Assembly (NCBI GenBank): GCA_002407855.1
Contig: DHPF01000012.1
Span: 141,325 to 205,324 of the forward strand
Direction of reading: 5' to 3'
Source: Bacteroidales bacterium UBA5371
Lineage (GTDB): Bacteria; Bacteroidota; Bacteroidia; Bacteroidales; P3
DNA: 64,000 bases
The translations under genes were made by a program, and so were the position numbers. Shown here one piece after another: positions 51,605 to 59,840 of the stretch. Position 1 is the stretch's first letter. Every line of letters starts with the position of its first letter. The notes under the pieces were generated by a model that saw nothing but the letters and a program-made list of their open reading frames with translations, searched no databases and was not told the DNA's origin.

Positions 51605-52327
51605 TTATTTTGTTGTTGGGGCATAATTAGGATTGGTTAATTCCACCAACCAATACTCCTTATCATTGTAAACTTGAGGAGTTTTATTTACTCTTACATT
51701 AAAAAACATAGGGTCGTCAGAAGGTATAGGACTTTGATACATATCATATTCAGGAGAAGTTGATGCAATTTGAACAAAATAATCATTTAAATAATTACCT
51801 AATTCAGAAGTTTTGGCAGATAATATATATAAGCTAATAGAATAAAGCTTATAATCGTAGAAATTATAAATTAGATAATTCAATTCATCACTATTCAATT
51901 CTCTATAAACCAAAGCATTTGGCTCGTCAGAAATAAGACTCCTTAGTTCATAAGATTTGATTGGATTCTTACCTTCTCCCCAAGTAAATATTGGGTCTCT
52001 AAAATAGAAATAGTATTTATTGACATTGATATTTAATTTTTTACTACCTAAGTTTATAAATGTCTTGCCGACTTTTCGAGCAGTAATTTTATAATCTATA
52101 TCTCCCATTTTATCAACGGAAGCAATATTTGTATTATCTACAAAAACCGTTGTATCGTAGTTTTGAATTGTAATGTTTTTTGTTTCTCCCACTTTTAAAG
52201 TAACACTTGTAGTAGACAAAATTACAGGTGGTTTTGTTGGTTTTACTGGTTCTGGGTCATCATCTTTGCAACCATAATTCATAATGACTAATGCTCCTAA
52301 TAATAGGATTGATAATATCTTTTTCAT
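51605..52327 (-). CDS. Lipoprotein with N-terminal Ig-like (BIG2-like) domain
   Basis: The 240-aa product has a lipoprotein signal (MKKILSILLLGALVIMNYGC, Cys20) and an acidic and proline-rich linker (KDDDPEPVKPTKPP). A bacterial Ig-like region of about 75 residues follows (STTSVTLKVGETKNITIQN, IASVDKMGDIDYKITARKVG). The C-terminal ~130 residues are rich in Tyr and Asn and are not recognised. It is the first gene before rmlA, with its own promoter and a palindrome in the leader; whether it belongs to the polysaccharide machinery or is a bystander is unclear. Confidence 0.68.
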   Translation of the reverse strand: MKKILSILLLGALVIMNYGCKDDDPEPVKPTKPPVILSTTSVTLKVGETKNITIQNYDTTVFVDNTNIASVDKMGDIDYKITARKVGKTFINLGSKKLNINVNKYYFYFRDPIFTWGEGKNPIKSYELRSLISDEPNALVYRELNSDELNYLIYNFYDYKLYSISLYILSAKTSELGNYLNDYFVQIASTSPEYDMYQSPIPSDDPMFFNVRVNKTPQVYNDKEYWLVELTNPNYAPTTK

Positions 52328-52386
52328 AGTATTAAGTTTTTAAGGATTTATAATTGAATTAATTGAATTTTATATGGCAATGCCAC

Positions 52387-52417
52387 GTCAGACACATAAT
52401 TTGTTTATACGTCTGAC
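52387..52417. promoter_or_regulatory. Palindrome in the leader of the polysaccharide operon
   Basis: GTCAGACACATAA (52387-52399) and TTATACGTCTGAC (52405-52417) pair at 11 of 13 positions around a short loop. It lies between the probable -7 box (52432) and the first ATG (52327), so it would be in the mRNA leader or act as an operator. The heptamer GTCAGAC also recurs in the array at 33867-33945. Confidence 0.5.
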
Positions 52418-52431
52418 AAGTGATTTATTTG

Positions 52432-52439
52432 CAAAAGTA
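52432..52439 (-). promoter_or_regulatory. -7 promoter box for the lipoprotein-rmlA operon
   Basis: The minus strand reads TACTTTTG, fitting TAnnTTTG, about 105 bp before the lipoprotein ATG. No TTTG at -33 was seen. Confidence 0.5.
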
Positions 52440-52532
52440 AGTATTTTATTTTATTTAGGAAATTAACTATGTCTTATTTTTTTAATTTATTTTTATATAG
52501 TAAACAAAAGTAGGTGCAAAAATAGGTATATA

Positions 52533-53402
52533 CTACCTTGAATCCATAAAGTATTTTATAGGTAGTTTATTAACTAACTTAACGATAATTAACATTGCTA
52601 AAATAGAAACAATAAATCTAAATAAAAATACTCCCGTCCAAGATGCTCCAAGTGCTATCATTAAAAGAGAATCCTCTATTATGGAATGAAATAAACTAAG
52701 GAGTGCCAAAGAAAGAAATATATCCTTCTTAGGAATATTCTTTTCCTTTGATTCTGCAACTATAAGTCCTCCTCCATAAGCTAAGCCTAATGTCATACCC
52801 ACAAGTGTTAAAGGCATAACTTTTTCACTTATGCCTAATAGTTTGATAACTGGATTAAGAAGTTTATTAATTAATGTAATTACCTTTATTCTCTCTAAAA
52901 TATCTAAGATAAGAATTAGAGCCATTACTATTAAAGCAATGGTTATGTACTTCTTTATCTCACCAATAGCCCAATATGTTAAGGAAAGGTTTTCTGAGCT
53001 AAGAGCAGGAAGCTCAATAATTGTCTGGTATAGATTGAAAGATGAATAGATAAGATTGAGAATTAAAGCAAAAAGATATCCTCCAACAACTCTAATAAGA
53101 AATATAGGAAGAATTTTTGTACCCGCTTTCTTACATATTGGAATTTCAATCAAAAGAGTATGAGCAAAGAGAATAAGAGTTGTTAAGACGGTCATTTGTG
53201 CCACAGAAAGTGGATTATTGGCATAAATGCCGCTTAGAGCAAGTATGCCTCCATAAATATTTGAAAGCATAGCCGTTACCCAAACCAAACTCATCTCTTG
53301 AGGAAGTCCCAATGGATACATCAAAGGCTCAAAAGCTTGACTAATGTATGGCATAGCACCTGTTTGTTGTAATACTTTAATAATAATACTAACAGGTATC
53401 AT
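52533..53402 (-). CDS. Nucleoside-recognition (Gate) domain membrane protein
   Basis: The 289-aa membrane protein has about seven helices and two Gate/nucleoside-recognition modules (SpmA/SpmB-like): VWVTAMLSNIYGGILALSGI, PLSVAQMTVLTTLILFAHTL and VMPLTLVGMTLGLAYGGGLI, then LALLSLFHSIIEDSLLMIAL. Such proteins are thought to export or sense nucleosides or other small molecules, but function is not established. Upstream of the ATG at 53402 the frame stays open for about 30 codons (IIEELIKEYLKRIFQKWW...) that look like real N-terminus but contain no ATG, GTG or TTG, so the true start may be non-canonical or a start codon was lost. It lies downstream of pyrBI. Confidence 0.75.
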   Translation of the reverse strand: MIPVSIIIKVLQQTGAMPYISQAFEPLMYPLGLPQEMSLVWVTAMLSNIYGGILALSGIYANNPLSVAQMTVLTTLILFAHTLLIEIPICKKAGTKILPIFLIRVVGGYLFALILNLIYSSFNLYQTIIELPALSSENLSLTYWAIGEIKKYITIALIVMALILILDILERIKVITLINKLLNPVIKLLGISEKVMPLTLVGMTLGLAYGGGLIVAESKEKNIPKKDIFLSLALLSLFHSIIEDSLLMIALGASWTGVFLFRFIVSILAMLIIVKLVNKLPIKYFMDSR

Positions 53403-53531
53403 TATCTTAAAGAATACAGAGCTGGCTTTCCACCATTTTTGAAATATTCTTTTTAGGTATTCTTTAATGAGTTCTTCGATGATTTTTTATCTTTGATAAA
53501 TAATTATACTTAGAAGCTAAACAAAAGCTCC

Positions 53532-53993
53532 CTATTCTGCAAAACGAATATTAGTCATTGTTTTTTCGCAATAACGACATTGTATTTTTAAAGGATTTTT
53601 CTCAACAACCTTAAATTTTGTATCAACTATCTCCTTATTTGTTATGCAGTTAGGATTAATACATTTTAGAATTGTATCTATCTTCTCTGGAATTTCAACA
53701 AATTTCTTTTCAACAACTTCATAGTTTTTAATAACAATAAGAGTTGCTTTTGGAGCCACAAGGGCTATCTTGTTTATATCCTTCTGTTCAAAGAACTTAT
53801 TTCTTGCTTTTATTATCCCTTTCTTCCCATATTTCTTTGAATCAAGATTATTACCTATTAAAACTTCATCTTCATACTTATCTAAACCTAAAATACTTAA
53901 CACCATAAGTACTGTATCTACTGGTATATGGTCTATTACTGTACCGTTTTCAATTGCAGATACTACTAACTCTTTCTTTGATATATTTGTCAT
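53532..53993 (-). CDS. pyrI: Aspartate carbamoyltransferase regulatory subunit
   Basis: PyrI binds nucleotide effectors and assembles with PyrB trimers. KELVVSAIENGTVIDHIPVD begins the allosteric domain (about residues 1-100), with VLIGNNLDSKKYGKKGIIKA. The zinc domain has the four cysteines in KCINPNCITNKEIV and QCRYCEKTM. The 153-aa length matches E. coli PyrI (153 aa). It starts 21 bp after the pyrB stop on the same strand, the usual pyrBI order. Confidence 0.95.
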   Translation of the reverse strand: MTNISKKELVVSAIENGTVIDHIPVDTVLMVLSILGLDKYEDEVLIGNNLDSKKYGKKGIIKARNKFFEQKDINKIALVAPKATLIVIKNYEVVEKKFVEIPEKIDTILKCINPNCITNKEIVDTKFKVVEKNPLKIQCRYCEKTMTNIRFAE

Positions 53994-54014
53994 AATTTTA
54001 AATTTTTAAATCAA

Positions 54015-54929
54015 TTATTTAACTCCTAATATTGCTGTCATAAGGGCTTGACGAACATAAACCCCATTTCTTGCTTGTTGAAAATAATAAGCATAAGGCG
54101 TTTTATCCACATCTGTTGCAATTTCATTAACTCTTGGAAGTGGGTGAAGTATTCGCATTGTTTCTTTGCAACCTTTTAGCATTGCTGCATCCAAAATATA
54201 AGAATCTTTTACTTTTTCGTATTCTAATGGGTCAGAAAAACGTTCCCTTTGAATTCTTGTCATATAAATTATGTCTGAAAAAGGAATCACATCTTCTAAA
54301 TTAGTATATTGTTCATATTTTAGATTTGCTTCCTTTATATGCATTTTTACTGATGAAGGTAATTTGAGTTCTGTTGGCGAAACTAAATGGAAGGTTGCGT
54401 TGAAATTACACATTGCCTGGACGAGTGAATGAACAGTACGACCATATTTCAAATCTCCTACCAAAGTAATATTTAGGTTTTCAAGGGTATTTTGAGTTTT
54501 TAGGATAGAATAAAGGTCTAACATACATTGTGTTGGATGTTGATTAGCTCCATCTCCTGCGTTTATTAAAGGTACTGAGGCAACTTCTGCTGCATAACGA
54601 GCTGCTCCTTCAATGGAATGTCTCATCACGATTATATCCACATAGGCAGATAACATTTTTATTGTATCGTGAAGGCTCTCTCCTTTCGACTGCGAGGTTG
54701 CAGAAGGATTGGAAAAGCCTATTACCTTCGCTCCCAACATTGAAGCTGCACTCTCAAAACTCAAACGTGTTCTAGTTGAGGGTTCAAAAAAGATTGATGC
54801 AACGACCTTATTTTTAAGGATTTCTTGTTTTGGATTTTCTTCAAATTCCTTAGCCAAGCGAAGAATTTCCAAATACTCTTGCTTGTTGTAATCTGAGATA
54901 GAAATTAAATTTTTGCCTTTTAAATTCAT
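54015..54929 (-). CDS. pyrB: Aspartate carbamoyltransferase catalytic subunit
   Basis: Catalyses carbamoyl phosphate plus aspartate to carbamoyl aspartate in pyrimidine synthesis. The carbamoyl phosphate motif is FFEPSTRTRLSFESAASML, with SKGESLHDTIKMLSAYVDII, MRHSIEGAARYAAEV, INAGDGANQHPTQCMLDLYS and the aspartate-binding MTRIQRERFSD and HPLPRVNEI. Length 304 aa is normal. It begins the pyrB-pyrI transcript; the 405-base upstream gap carries the terminator of the preceding gene and a 21-bp array, and I see no clear promoter box. Confidence 0.97.
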   Translation of the reverse strand: MNLKGKNLISISDYNKQEYLEILRLAKEFEENPKQEILKNKVVASIFFEPSTRTRLSFESAASMLGAKVIGFSNPSATSQSKGESLHDTIKMLSAYVDIIVMRHSIEGAARYAAEVASVPLINAGDGANQHPTQCMLDLYSILKTQNTLENLNITLVGDLKYGRTVHSLVQAMCNFNATFHLVSPTELKLPSSVKMHIKEANLKYEQYTNLEDVIPFSDIIYMTRIQRERFSDPLEYEKVKDSYILDAAMLKGCKETMRILHPLPRVNEIATDVDKTPYAYYFQQARNGVYVRQALMTAILGVK

Positions 54930-55020
54930 CTTAATTATATTTTAGATTTAAACATTTGTCTATTTTGATATAAATATTAGTTTTCAAGAGCAATAAACAT
55001 AATTTTCAAGCATCAAAAAA

Positions 55021-55047
55021 AAGGCGACTAAAAAAAATAGTCGCCTT
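55021..55047 (-). terminator. Rho-independent terminator upstream of pyrB
   Basis: AAGGCGACTA (55021-55030) pairs perfectly with TAGTCGCCTT (55038-55047). On the minus strand it is followed by a T-run. It lies after the TIGR02757 gene in transcription order. The remainder of the gap 54930-55334 contains only an AT-rich stretch and the 21-bp array. Confidence 0.8.
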
Positions 55048-55249
55048 AATGATGAAAAATTAAATTTATAATATCATAATAAATATTATTTAAACTGCTA
55101 ATTATGTTTATCTTTCCAAACATTTACTTTAAAATTTATCTTTGCAAAGATAATATTAATTTTTAATTTAGATATATTTTTCTATTATTTTTATCCATAA
55201 TTTTTTTGAATTAGTTGGACAAAAATAAATCAACTCTTTTAATTTTTTT

Positions 55250-55330
55250 CTTTGATATAAATTTATTGTTCTTTGATTATAATTTTTTATTCTTTGATTT
55301 TAAATTATTCTTTTTTGATATTAAAATAAC
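55250..55330. repeat. 21-bp-period repeat array
   Basis: Units start at 55250, 55271, 55292 and 55313, core CTTTGAT(A/T)(A/T)(A/T)A, a variant of the TTGATTCTAA unit. It sits in the pyrB-TIGR02757 gap, ending just before the stop codon of the latter. Confidence 0.8.
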
Positions 55331-55334
55331 TCCT

Positions 55335-56075
55335 CTATTTATTATTTACTCCGTAGCCAAATAAAGAAAAATCAAAGATGGTTGGGTCTAATGGAAAAAT
55401 AGTTTTGAGTTTGGAAGTTATTTCAAGAGCCGTCTTCATATTAGCTTGCTTTGAGCGAGTTAGTCCAAACAGAAGAGCCTGCTTATGAACATGAGTATCA
55501 AGAGGAATAATCAAATCCTGAGGTTTAATTATGCTCCAAATGCCTAAGTCCACAATATTATCGTTTCTAACCAACCACCTTAACATCATACAAAGACGTT
55601 TACATGCAGACTTAGTATTAATTGGCACTCCTTCAACATCTTTAAAGAGTTTTACAAGTGCTTCAAGTAAATCTAAACAAGTGGTTATTTTCTCTTGACT
55701 CAATTTCTCTTCAAGACTATTATATTTATCTATTATATAGATAGTATAGAGAGTGTTACAAAGATTATAGAAATCGTTATACTTATAAAAACGATACAAG
55801 CTATTATTATCATTCTCATAAACTTGAAAGCCTCTTTTCTTTATGAATTGAAAAGGAGAATTATCATATTTATTTATTTGTTTATGAATAATACTTAGAG
55901 TTTTAAGTATAGCTGTTCTATTTCCATAAGCCAACCATGAACTAATGAAGGCAGAAATCTCAATGTCTTGTTTTTTATGATATTGATGAGGAAATTGTAT
56001 GGGGTCAGACTTAATAAAATCCTTTGTATTGTAGGTTTGAGCATACTTTATTAAAGTAATTTTTATCTTATCCAT
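55335..56075 (-). CDS. TIGR02757 (DUF2400) family protein
   Basis: The 246-aa product has the TIGR02757 pattern: DPIQFPHQYHKKQDIEISAF and ISSWLAYGNRTAILKTLS (DIE.xAFI...YG), RFYKYNDFYNL, the helix ACKRLCMMLRWLVRNDNIVD, then LGIWSIIKPQDLIIPLDTHV (HxxLG-like fold), and LKTIFPLDPTIFDFSLFGYG. The family is widely conserved in Bacteroidota and resembles HhH-GPD-type DNA glycosylase folds, but its function is unknown. The gene starts 17 bp after the GH3/beta-lactamase stop, so it is co-transcribed. The length is slightly short versus ~255 aa in other members. Confidence 0.85.
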   Translation of the reverse strand: MDKIKITLIKYAQTYNTKDFIKSDPIQFPHQYHKKQDIEISAFISSWLAYGNRTAILKTLSIIHKQINKYDNSPFQFIKKRGFQVYENDNNSLYRFYKYNDFYNLCNTLYTIYIIDKYNSLEEKLSQEKITTCLDLLEALVKLFKDVEGVPINTKSACKRLCMMLRWLVRNDNIVDLGIWSIIKPQDLIIPLDTHVHKQALLFGLTRSKQANMKTALEITSKLKTIFPLDPTIFDFSLFGYGVNNK

Positions 56076-56092
56076 TAGTTTTCAGACGTATT

Positions 56093-59035
56093 TTAATAGT
56101 TTTGGATTGATTCGTAGAGTAAATCATGGATATTTGTTCGGATATTATAAGTTGAGAGTTTATTATTGTTTTGTGAAGGGTAAATCCTATTGGAAAGAAA
56201 TACAAAGGCCAGGTTTTCTTTTGGTTCAATCCAAACATAAGTTCCTGTAAATCCAGTGTGTCCATAACTATCTTTGGAGGCGTATTTTGAACATGGGGAA
56301 GAATTTCCATTATTAATAATAGGCTTGTCGAATCCTAATGCCCTCCTATTATTTTTAAAATAAGTCTTATTAAAAGTTTTGATGGTCGCTTCTTGCAAAT
56401 AACGTTGGTCGTTATATTTTCCTCCATCTAAAAGCATCTGGCAAAGCTTTGCAACATCCATTGCATTTGAAAAAAGCCCTGCATGTCCTGCAATTCCTCC
56501 CATCATAGCAGCTGCTGGGTCGTGAACATATCCTCTAATAAGGTCATTTCTAAAATAATTGTCCTTTTCAGTTGGAGCAATGCTTTTAATTTTGAATTTT
56601 AATGTAGGATTAAACCCTATATGTCTTAAATTCATTGGACCATAAAACACTTTTTTTAGATATTGGTCAAGGTTTAATCCCGTTATTCTTTGTATCATAT
56701 CTCCCAAAAGAATAAACCCGAAATCTGAATAAACATATCCTGCATTTTTGTTTAAGTCGCTTGTTGCTATTTGATTAAAAATGGTTTGTGTGTACGATTT
56801 TTTAATCCATAAATTTTTATCTACCCTATAAAAATCCAAGTCTAAATGTGGGTTATAAAAATAAATTGTGTCATCTAATTTCTTGTCTATGATTGTACTC
56901 TTATAGAAAGGCTCCCATGCTTTTAATCTTGAATTATGCGAAAGCACCTCCCTTATAGTTATTTTACTCTTGTTTGTTCCCTGTAAATAAGGTAAGAAGA
57001 AAGAAAGAGTATCGTCTAAAGAATATTTGTCTTGTTCAAAGAGTTTCATCATAGCAATAGTGGTTGCCATAATCTTTGTTACCGAGGCTAAGTCGTATAT
57101 TGTATTGTTATTGACTTTAATTACCGAGTCATAGGTTTGATATCCGTAAGATTTTTGATAGGCAACCTTATTATTATGCAAAACGACAATCTCGCAACCA
57201 GGGTATGCTTTGAGTTTTATACCTTGATTTGCAATACTATCTATCTTTTTGAAATATTCGGGATTCATATCAGCTTCCACACAACCTATATATCCCATTG
57301 CATCTTTACTAAAACGTAAGCCTTGATTGAGTTTGAACTTATTTGAACTCGTAACAGGCAATCTTCCTATTGTCTCTATTTGACCAAAGAGACTCTTCGC
57401 TAATGCTTTTTGAAGAGATGGGGTATTTTCGTAACCAACCAATACAGCTTTAATACTGTCTAAATCATCAATATATTTTAAAGAATAAGGATTAGCAAAG
57501 AGAGCCAATATAGTTTTATTATTATCTTGAAGTATTTTTAAATTGTTTATTGCAGCATTAGTAATACCAAAGCGTTGCTTGTCTGATTTTCTAATATCGC
57601 CACTTATAACCGCAACAACATAATCCATTGCTTCAAGTTTTGGCAAGAGGATATTTATATTTTCATTATCTTTTAACTTATATATATCTGCATCATTATA
57701 TCTTCTAATAGTTGAGGTAAATGCTTTTATATCCTCATTTCCAAGATGAACAATAGCAACCTTTGACTTCTTTCTATCTATAATTGGAAGAAAATCATTA
57801 TCATTTTTTGCAAGTGTAATTATGGTTTGGGCAAGTTTGTCGCTAATTTCTTGGGCTTGATTTAAAAGGTCTTCGCTTGGTAATGATAATTCGTCTCTTT
57901 CGGAGTCAAATAGTCCTAATTCATATTTGAGATTTAAGACCTTACGACATTTAGTTTCTATATCGTGTTTGGTTAATCGCCCATCTTTAATCGCTTTTAA
58001 GATACTATTAACTGCCTTATATTCATTTTTTGGCATAAGTAATATATCAACGCCTGCAATTAAAGCTAATACTTCGGCTTCTCCTTCCTTATAATTATTG
58101 GTAACCCCACTCATATTCAATGCATCAGTAATTACAATTCCACTAAAACCTATCTCTTTTTTCAAATATTCGGTTATAATTTCTTTACTTAAAGAAGATG
58201 GAAGGTTTTTATCTGGAATTAATGCAGGAATATTTAAATGCCCAATCATAACAATTCTTGCACCTTTTCTTATGCAATAACGAAAAGGATAAGTATCAAC
58301 ACTATCAATAAATTTTTTAGAGTGATTAATTATAGGTAAAGCATGATGAGAATCAACTTCGGTGTCGCCATGCCCCGGGAAATGTTTTAAAGAGCCAAAT
58401 ACTCCATTATCTTGCAATGCTTTCAAATAAGCCCAAGCAAGTTTAGAAACCCTTTTCGTGTCCTCTCCAAACGATCTTGAACCTATAACAGGGTTTTTAG
58501 GATTGAGATTAATATCCACAGTAGGAGCAAAATTAATATGTATTCCCAAAGATTTAGCCTGCAAGGCAATATTTTTACCCATTTCATAAACTAAAGAATC
58601 GCTATTAGAAGCACCAAGAGTTAGCTGACGCATATAAGAATAACCATCACTTAATCTCATACCCAAACCCCATTCACCATCAATACTAAAAAGTAGAGGT
58701 GTTTTGGCTAAGGTGGAGTATTTCTTGTTTAATTCTATCACATCCTCACCTCTTCCTTTAAAAAAACAAATTCCCCCAACTTGTAAACTGTCAACAGATT
58801 TACTTATATTCTTAATATAATTAGAGTTATTATTGGCATCAGAGCCTATAATGATTAGTTGTCCTATCATTTGCTCTAAGGTCATTGACTTGATTTTATT
58901 GTTGATAAAGACTTCTTGTGCTGAAAGATTAATAGAAGGCTTTTCTTCACTTGCTGAAATACAAGAAGAAAAACTCAAACTAAGAATAATTGTAAAAATT
59001 ATTGGGTTGTATCTTTTATTCTGATAATTTATCAT
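56093..59035 (-). CDS. GH3-type beta-N-acetylhexosaminidase fused to beta-lactamase-family serine hydrolase
   Basis: The 980-aa secreted protein has a signal peptide ending near Cys24 (FSSCISASE, possible lipoprotein). The GH3 N-terminal domain (about residues 45-400) contains FSIDGEWGLGMRLSDG, the NagZ motif KHFPGHGDTEVDSHHALP, and the nucleophile Asp in IVITDALNMSG. A GH3 C-terminal-like domain (about 400-590) leads into the class C beta-lactamase-like domain (about 600-970) with SVTK (Ser-x-x-Lys), YSDFG (Tyr motif) and GHTGFTGTYV (His-Thr-Gly). It probably trims peptidoglycan fragments in the periplasm or outer membrane. The fusion is common in Bacteroidota. Confidence 0.9.
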   Translation of the reverse strand: MINYQNKRYNPIIFTIILSLSFSSCISASEEKPSINLSAQEVFINNKIKSMTLEQMIGQLIIIGSDANNNSNYIKNISKSVDSLQVGGICFFKGRGEDVIELNKKYSTLAKTPLLFSIDGEWGLGMRLSDGYSYMRQLTLGASNSDSLVYEMGKNIALQAKSLGIHINFAPTVDINLNPKNPVIGSRSFGEDTKRVSKLAWAYLKALQDNGVFGSLKHFPGHGDTEVDSHHALPIINHSKKFIDSVDTYPFRYCIRKGARIVMIGHLNIPALIPDKNLPSSLSKEIITEYLKKEIGFSGIVITDALNMSGVTNNYKEGEAEVLALIAGVDILLMPKNEYKAVNSILKAIKDGRLTKHDIETKCRKVLNLKYELGLFDSERDELSLPSEDLLNQAQEISDKLAQTIITLAKNDNDFLPIIDRKKSKVAIVHLGNEDIKAFTSTIRRYNDADIYKLKDNENINILLPKLEAMDYVVAVISGDIRKSDKQRFGITNAAINNLKILQDNNKTILALFANPYSLKYIDDLDSIKAVLVGYENTPSLQKALAKSLFGQIETIGRLPVTSSNKFKLNQGLRFSKDAMGYIGCVEADMNPEYFKKIDSIANQGIKLKAYPGCEIVVLHNNKVAYQKSYGYQTYDSVIKVNNNTIYDLASVTKIMATTIAMMKLFEQDKYSLDDTLSFFLPYLQGTNKSKITIREVLSHNSRLKAWEPFYKSTIIDKKLDDTIYFYNPHLDLDFYRVDKNLWIKKSYTQTIFNQIATSDLNKNAGYVYSDFGFILLGDMIQRITGLNLDQYLKKVFYGPMNLRHIGFNPTLKFKIKSIAPTEKDNYFRNDLIRGYVHDPAAAMMGGIAGHAGLFSNAMDVAKLCQMLLDGGKYNDQRYLQEATIKTFNKTYFKNNRRALGFDKPIINNGNSSPCSKYASKDSYGHTGFTGTYVWIEPKENLAFVFLSNRIYPSQNNNKLSTYNIRTNIHDLLYESIQNY

Positions 59036-59071
59036 AAAGTCTTATCTTTTTTAAATTAGGTTTTAACTTTG

Positions 59072-59079
59072 CAAAGATA
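59072..59079 (-). promoter_or_regulatory. -7 promoter box for the GH3/beta-lactamase gene
   Basis: The minus strand reads TATCTTTG, matching TAnnTTTG, 37 bp before the ATG at 59035. Confidence 0.5.
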
Positions 59080-59147
59080 AGAAAAAGAAACTTAATGAAG
59101 AATATTAATTTATGATACTTTTAGTTTACTAAGTGGATAAAACCAAT

Positions 59148-59184
59148 AAAAAAAAGCTATCAATTTAGGTTGATAGCTTTTTTT
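59148..59184 (-). terminator. Rho-independent terminator after the lipoprotein gene
   Basis: AAAAGCTATCAA (59152-59163) pairs with TTGATAGCTTTT (59170-59181) around a 6-base loop. Both flanks are A/T runs, so it could end transcription in both directions; it lies 20 bp downstream of the stop at 59204. Confidence 0.85.
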
Positions 59185-59203
59185 ATGAAAATTGCTAAGC
59201 TTC

Positions 59204-59647
59204 TTAGTTAGAAGCTCCTGTAACAGTTATCATTGATTGCTGAACTCTTGTTTTGTAAGTAGGATTAGAAACGCAAGTTTTAACTTGTTCAGTTTTAGCT
59301 GCTGCTTCTTTCTTTAAAGCCATCCATTCTTTTAATGCATCTGGATTAGCACCTTTACGCTTTTGAGCATTTTGAATTCTAGTAGCGAAACCTTCATAAT
59401 CAGAAACGATTTTTTCGCAAGGATCAACCTTTGGTTCTTCTGCCTTAGGAGCAGGTTTTGAGGTTTTTGCTGGTGCAGGTGCTGCAACTGGTTCTTCTGC
59501 TGCTGGCACTTCTGCTTCAACAGCAGGAGTTTCAATAGCTGTTTCAGTTGGAGTTTCAACTGGAGCTTCTTTCTTTCCGCATGCTGCCACAAGAGCAACT
59601 AATGCAATACTTAATAATAAGTGTTTTACCTTCATAATTTTTCTCAT
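59204..59647 (-). CDS. Small lipoprotein with Pro/Ala/Glu-rich linker
   Basis: The product of 147 aa has a lipoprotein signal ending LVALVAACGKK, a low-complexity linker (PVETPTETAIETPAVEAEVP and similar, about residues 30-75) and a conserved-looking C-terminal helical domain (about 77-135; VDPCEKIVSDYEGFATRIQN, EWMALKKEAAAKTEQVKTC) with a Cys pair. The family is not recognised, but Cys-containing helical lipoproteins of this size are common in Bacteroidota. A second ATG at 59635, five codons in, is an equally possible start. It has a terminator right after its stop and is probably monocistronic. Confidence 0.72.
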   Translation of the reverse strand: MRKIMKVKHLLLSIALVALVAACGKKEAPVETPTETAIETPAVEAEVPAAEEPVAAPAPAKTSKPAPKAEEPKVDPCEKIVSDYEGFATRIQNAQKRKGANPDALKEWMALKKEAAAKTEQVKTCVSNPTYKTRVQQSMITVTGASN

Positions 59648-59840
59648 TTTTTAAAATTAGTAATCATAAATTTGACTTTGCAATAATACAACTTTTTTTA
59701 GATTGGGAGTATATTTTTTAGAAATAAATTATTTATTACTCTCTTTCTCTTTTAGTTTTATTCTTTTAATCAACAAGTTATATAAGATTTGAAAAGGGTA
59801 CATTTTTAAATAGAATTATCTTATTTTGCAGGTAAAATTA

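Noticed and set aside
54930..55334. AT-rich gap as oriC or an RNA gene
   Set aside because: It contains a terminator and a 21-bp array only; no DnaA-box cluster, tRNA fold or conserved RNA recognised.
59332..59598. 88-codon ORF rich in Gln and Leu on the minus strand
   Set aside because: It is a frame-shifted shadow of the Pro/Ala/Glu-rich lipoprotein at 59204-59647; the lipoprotein has a proper signal peptide and terminator.
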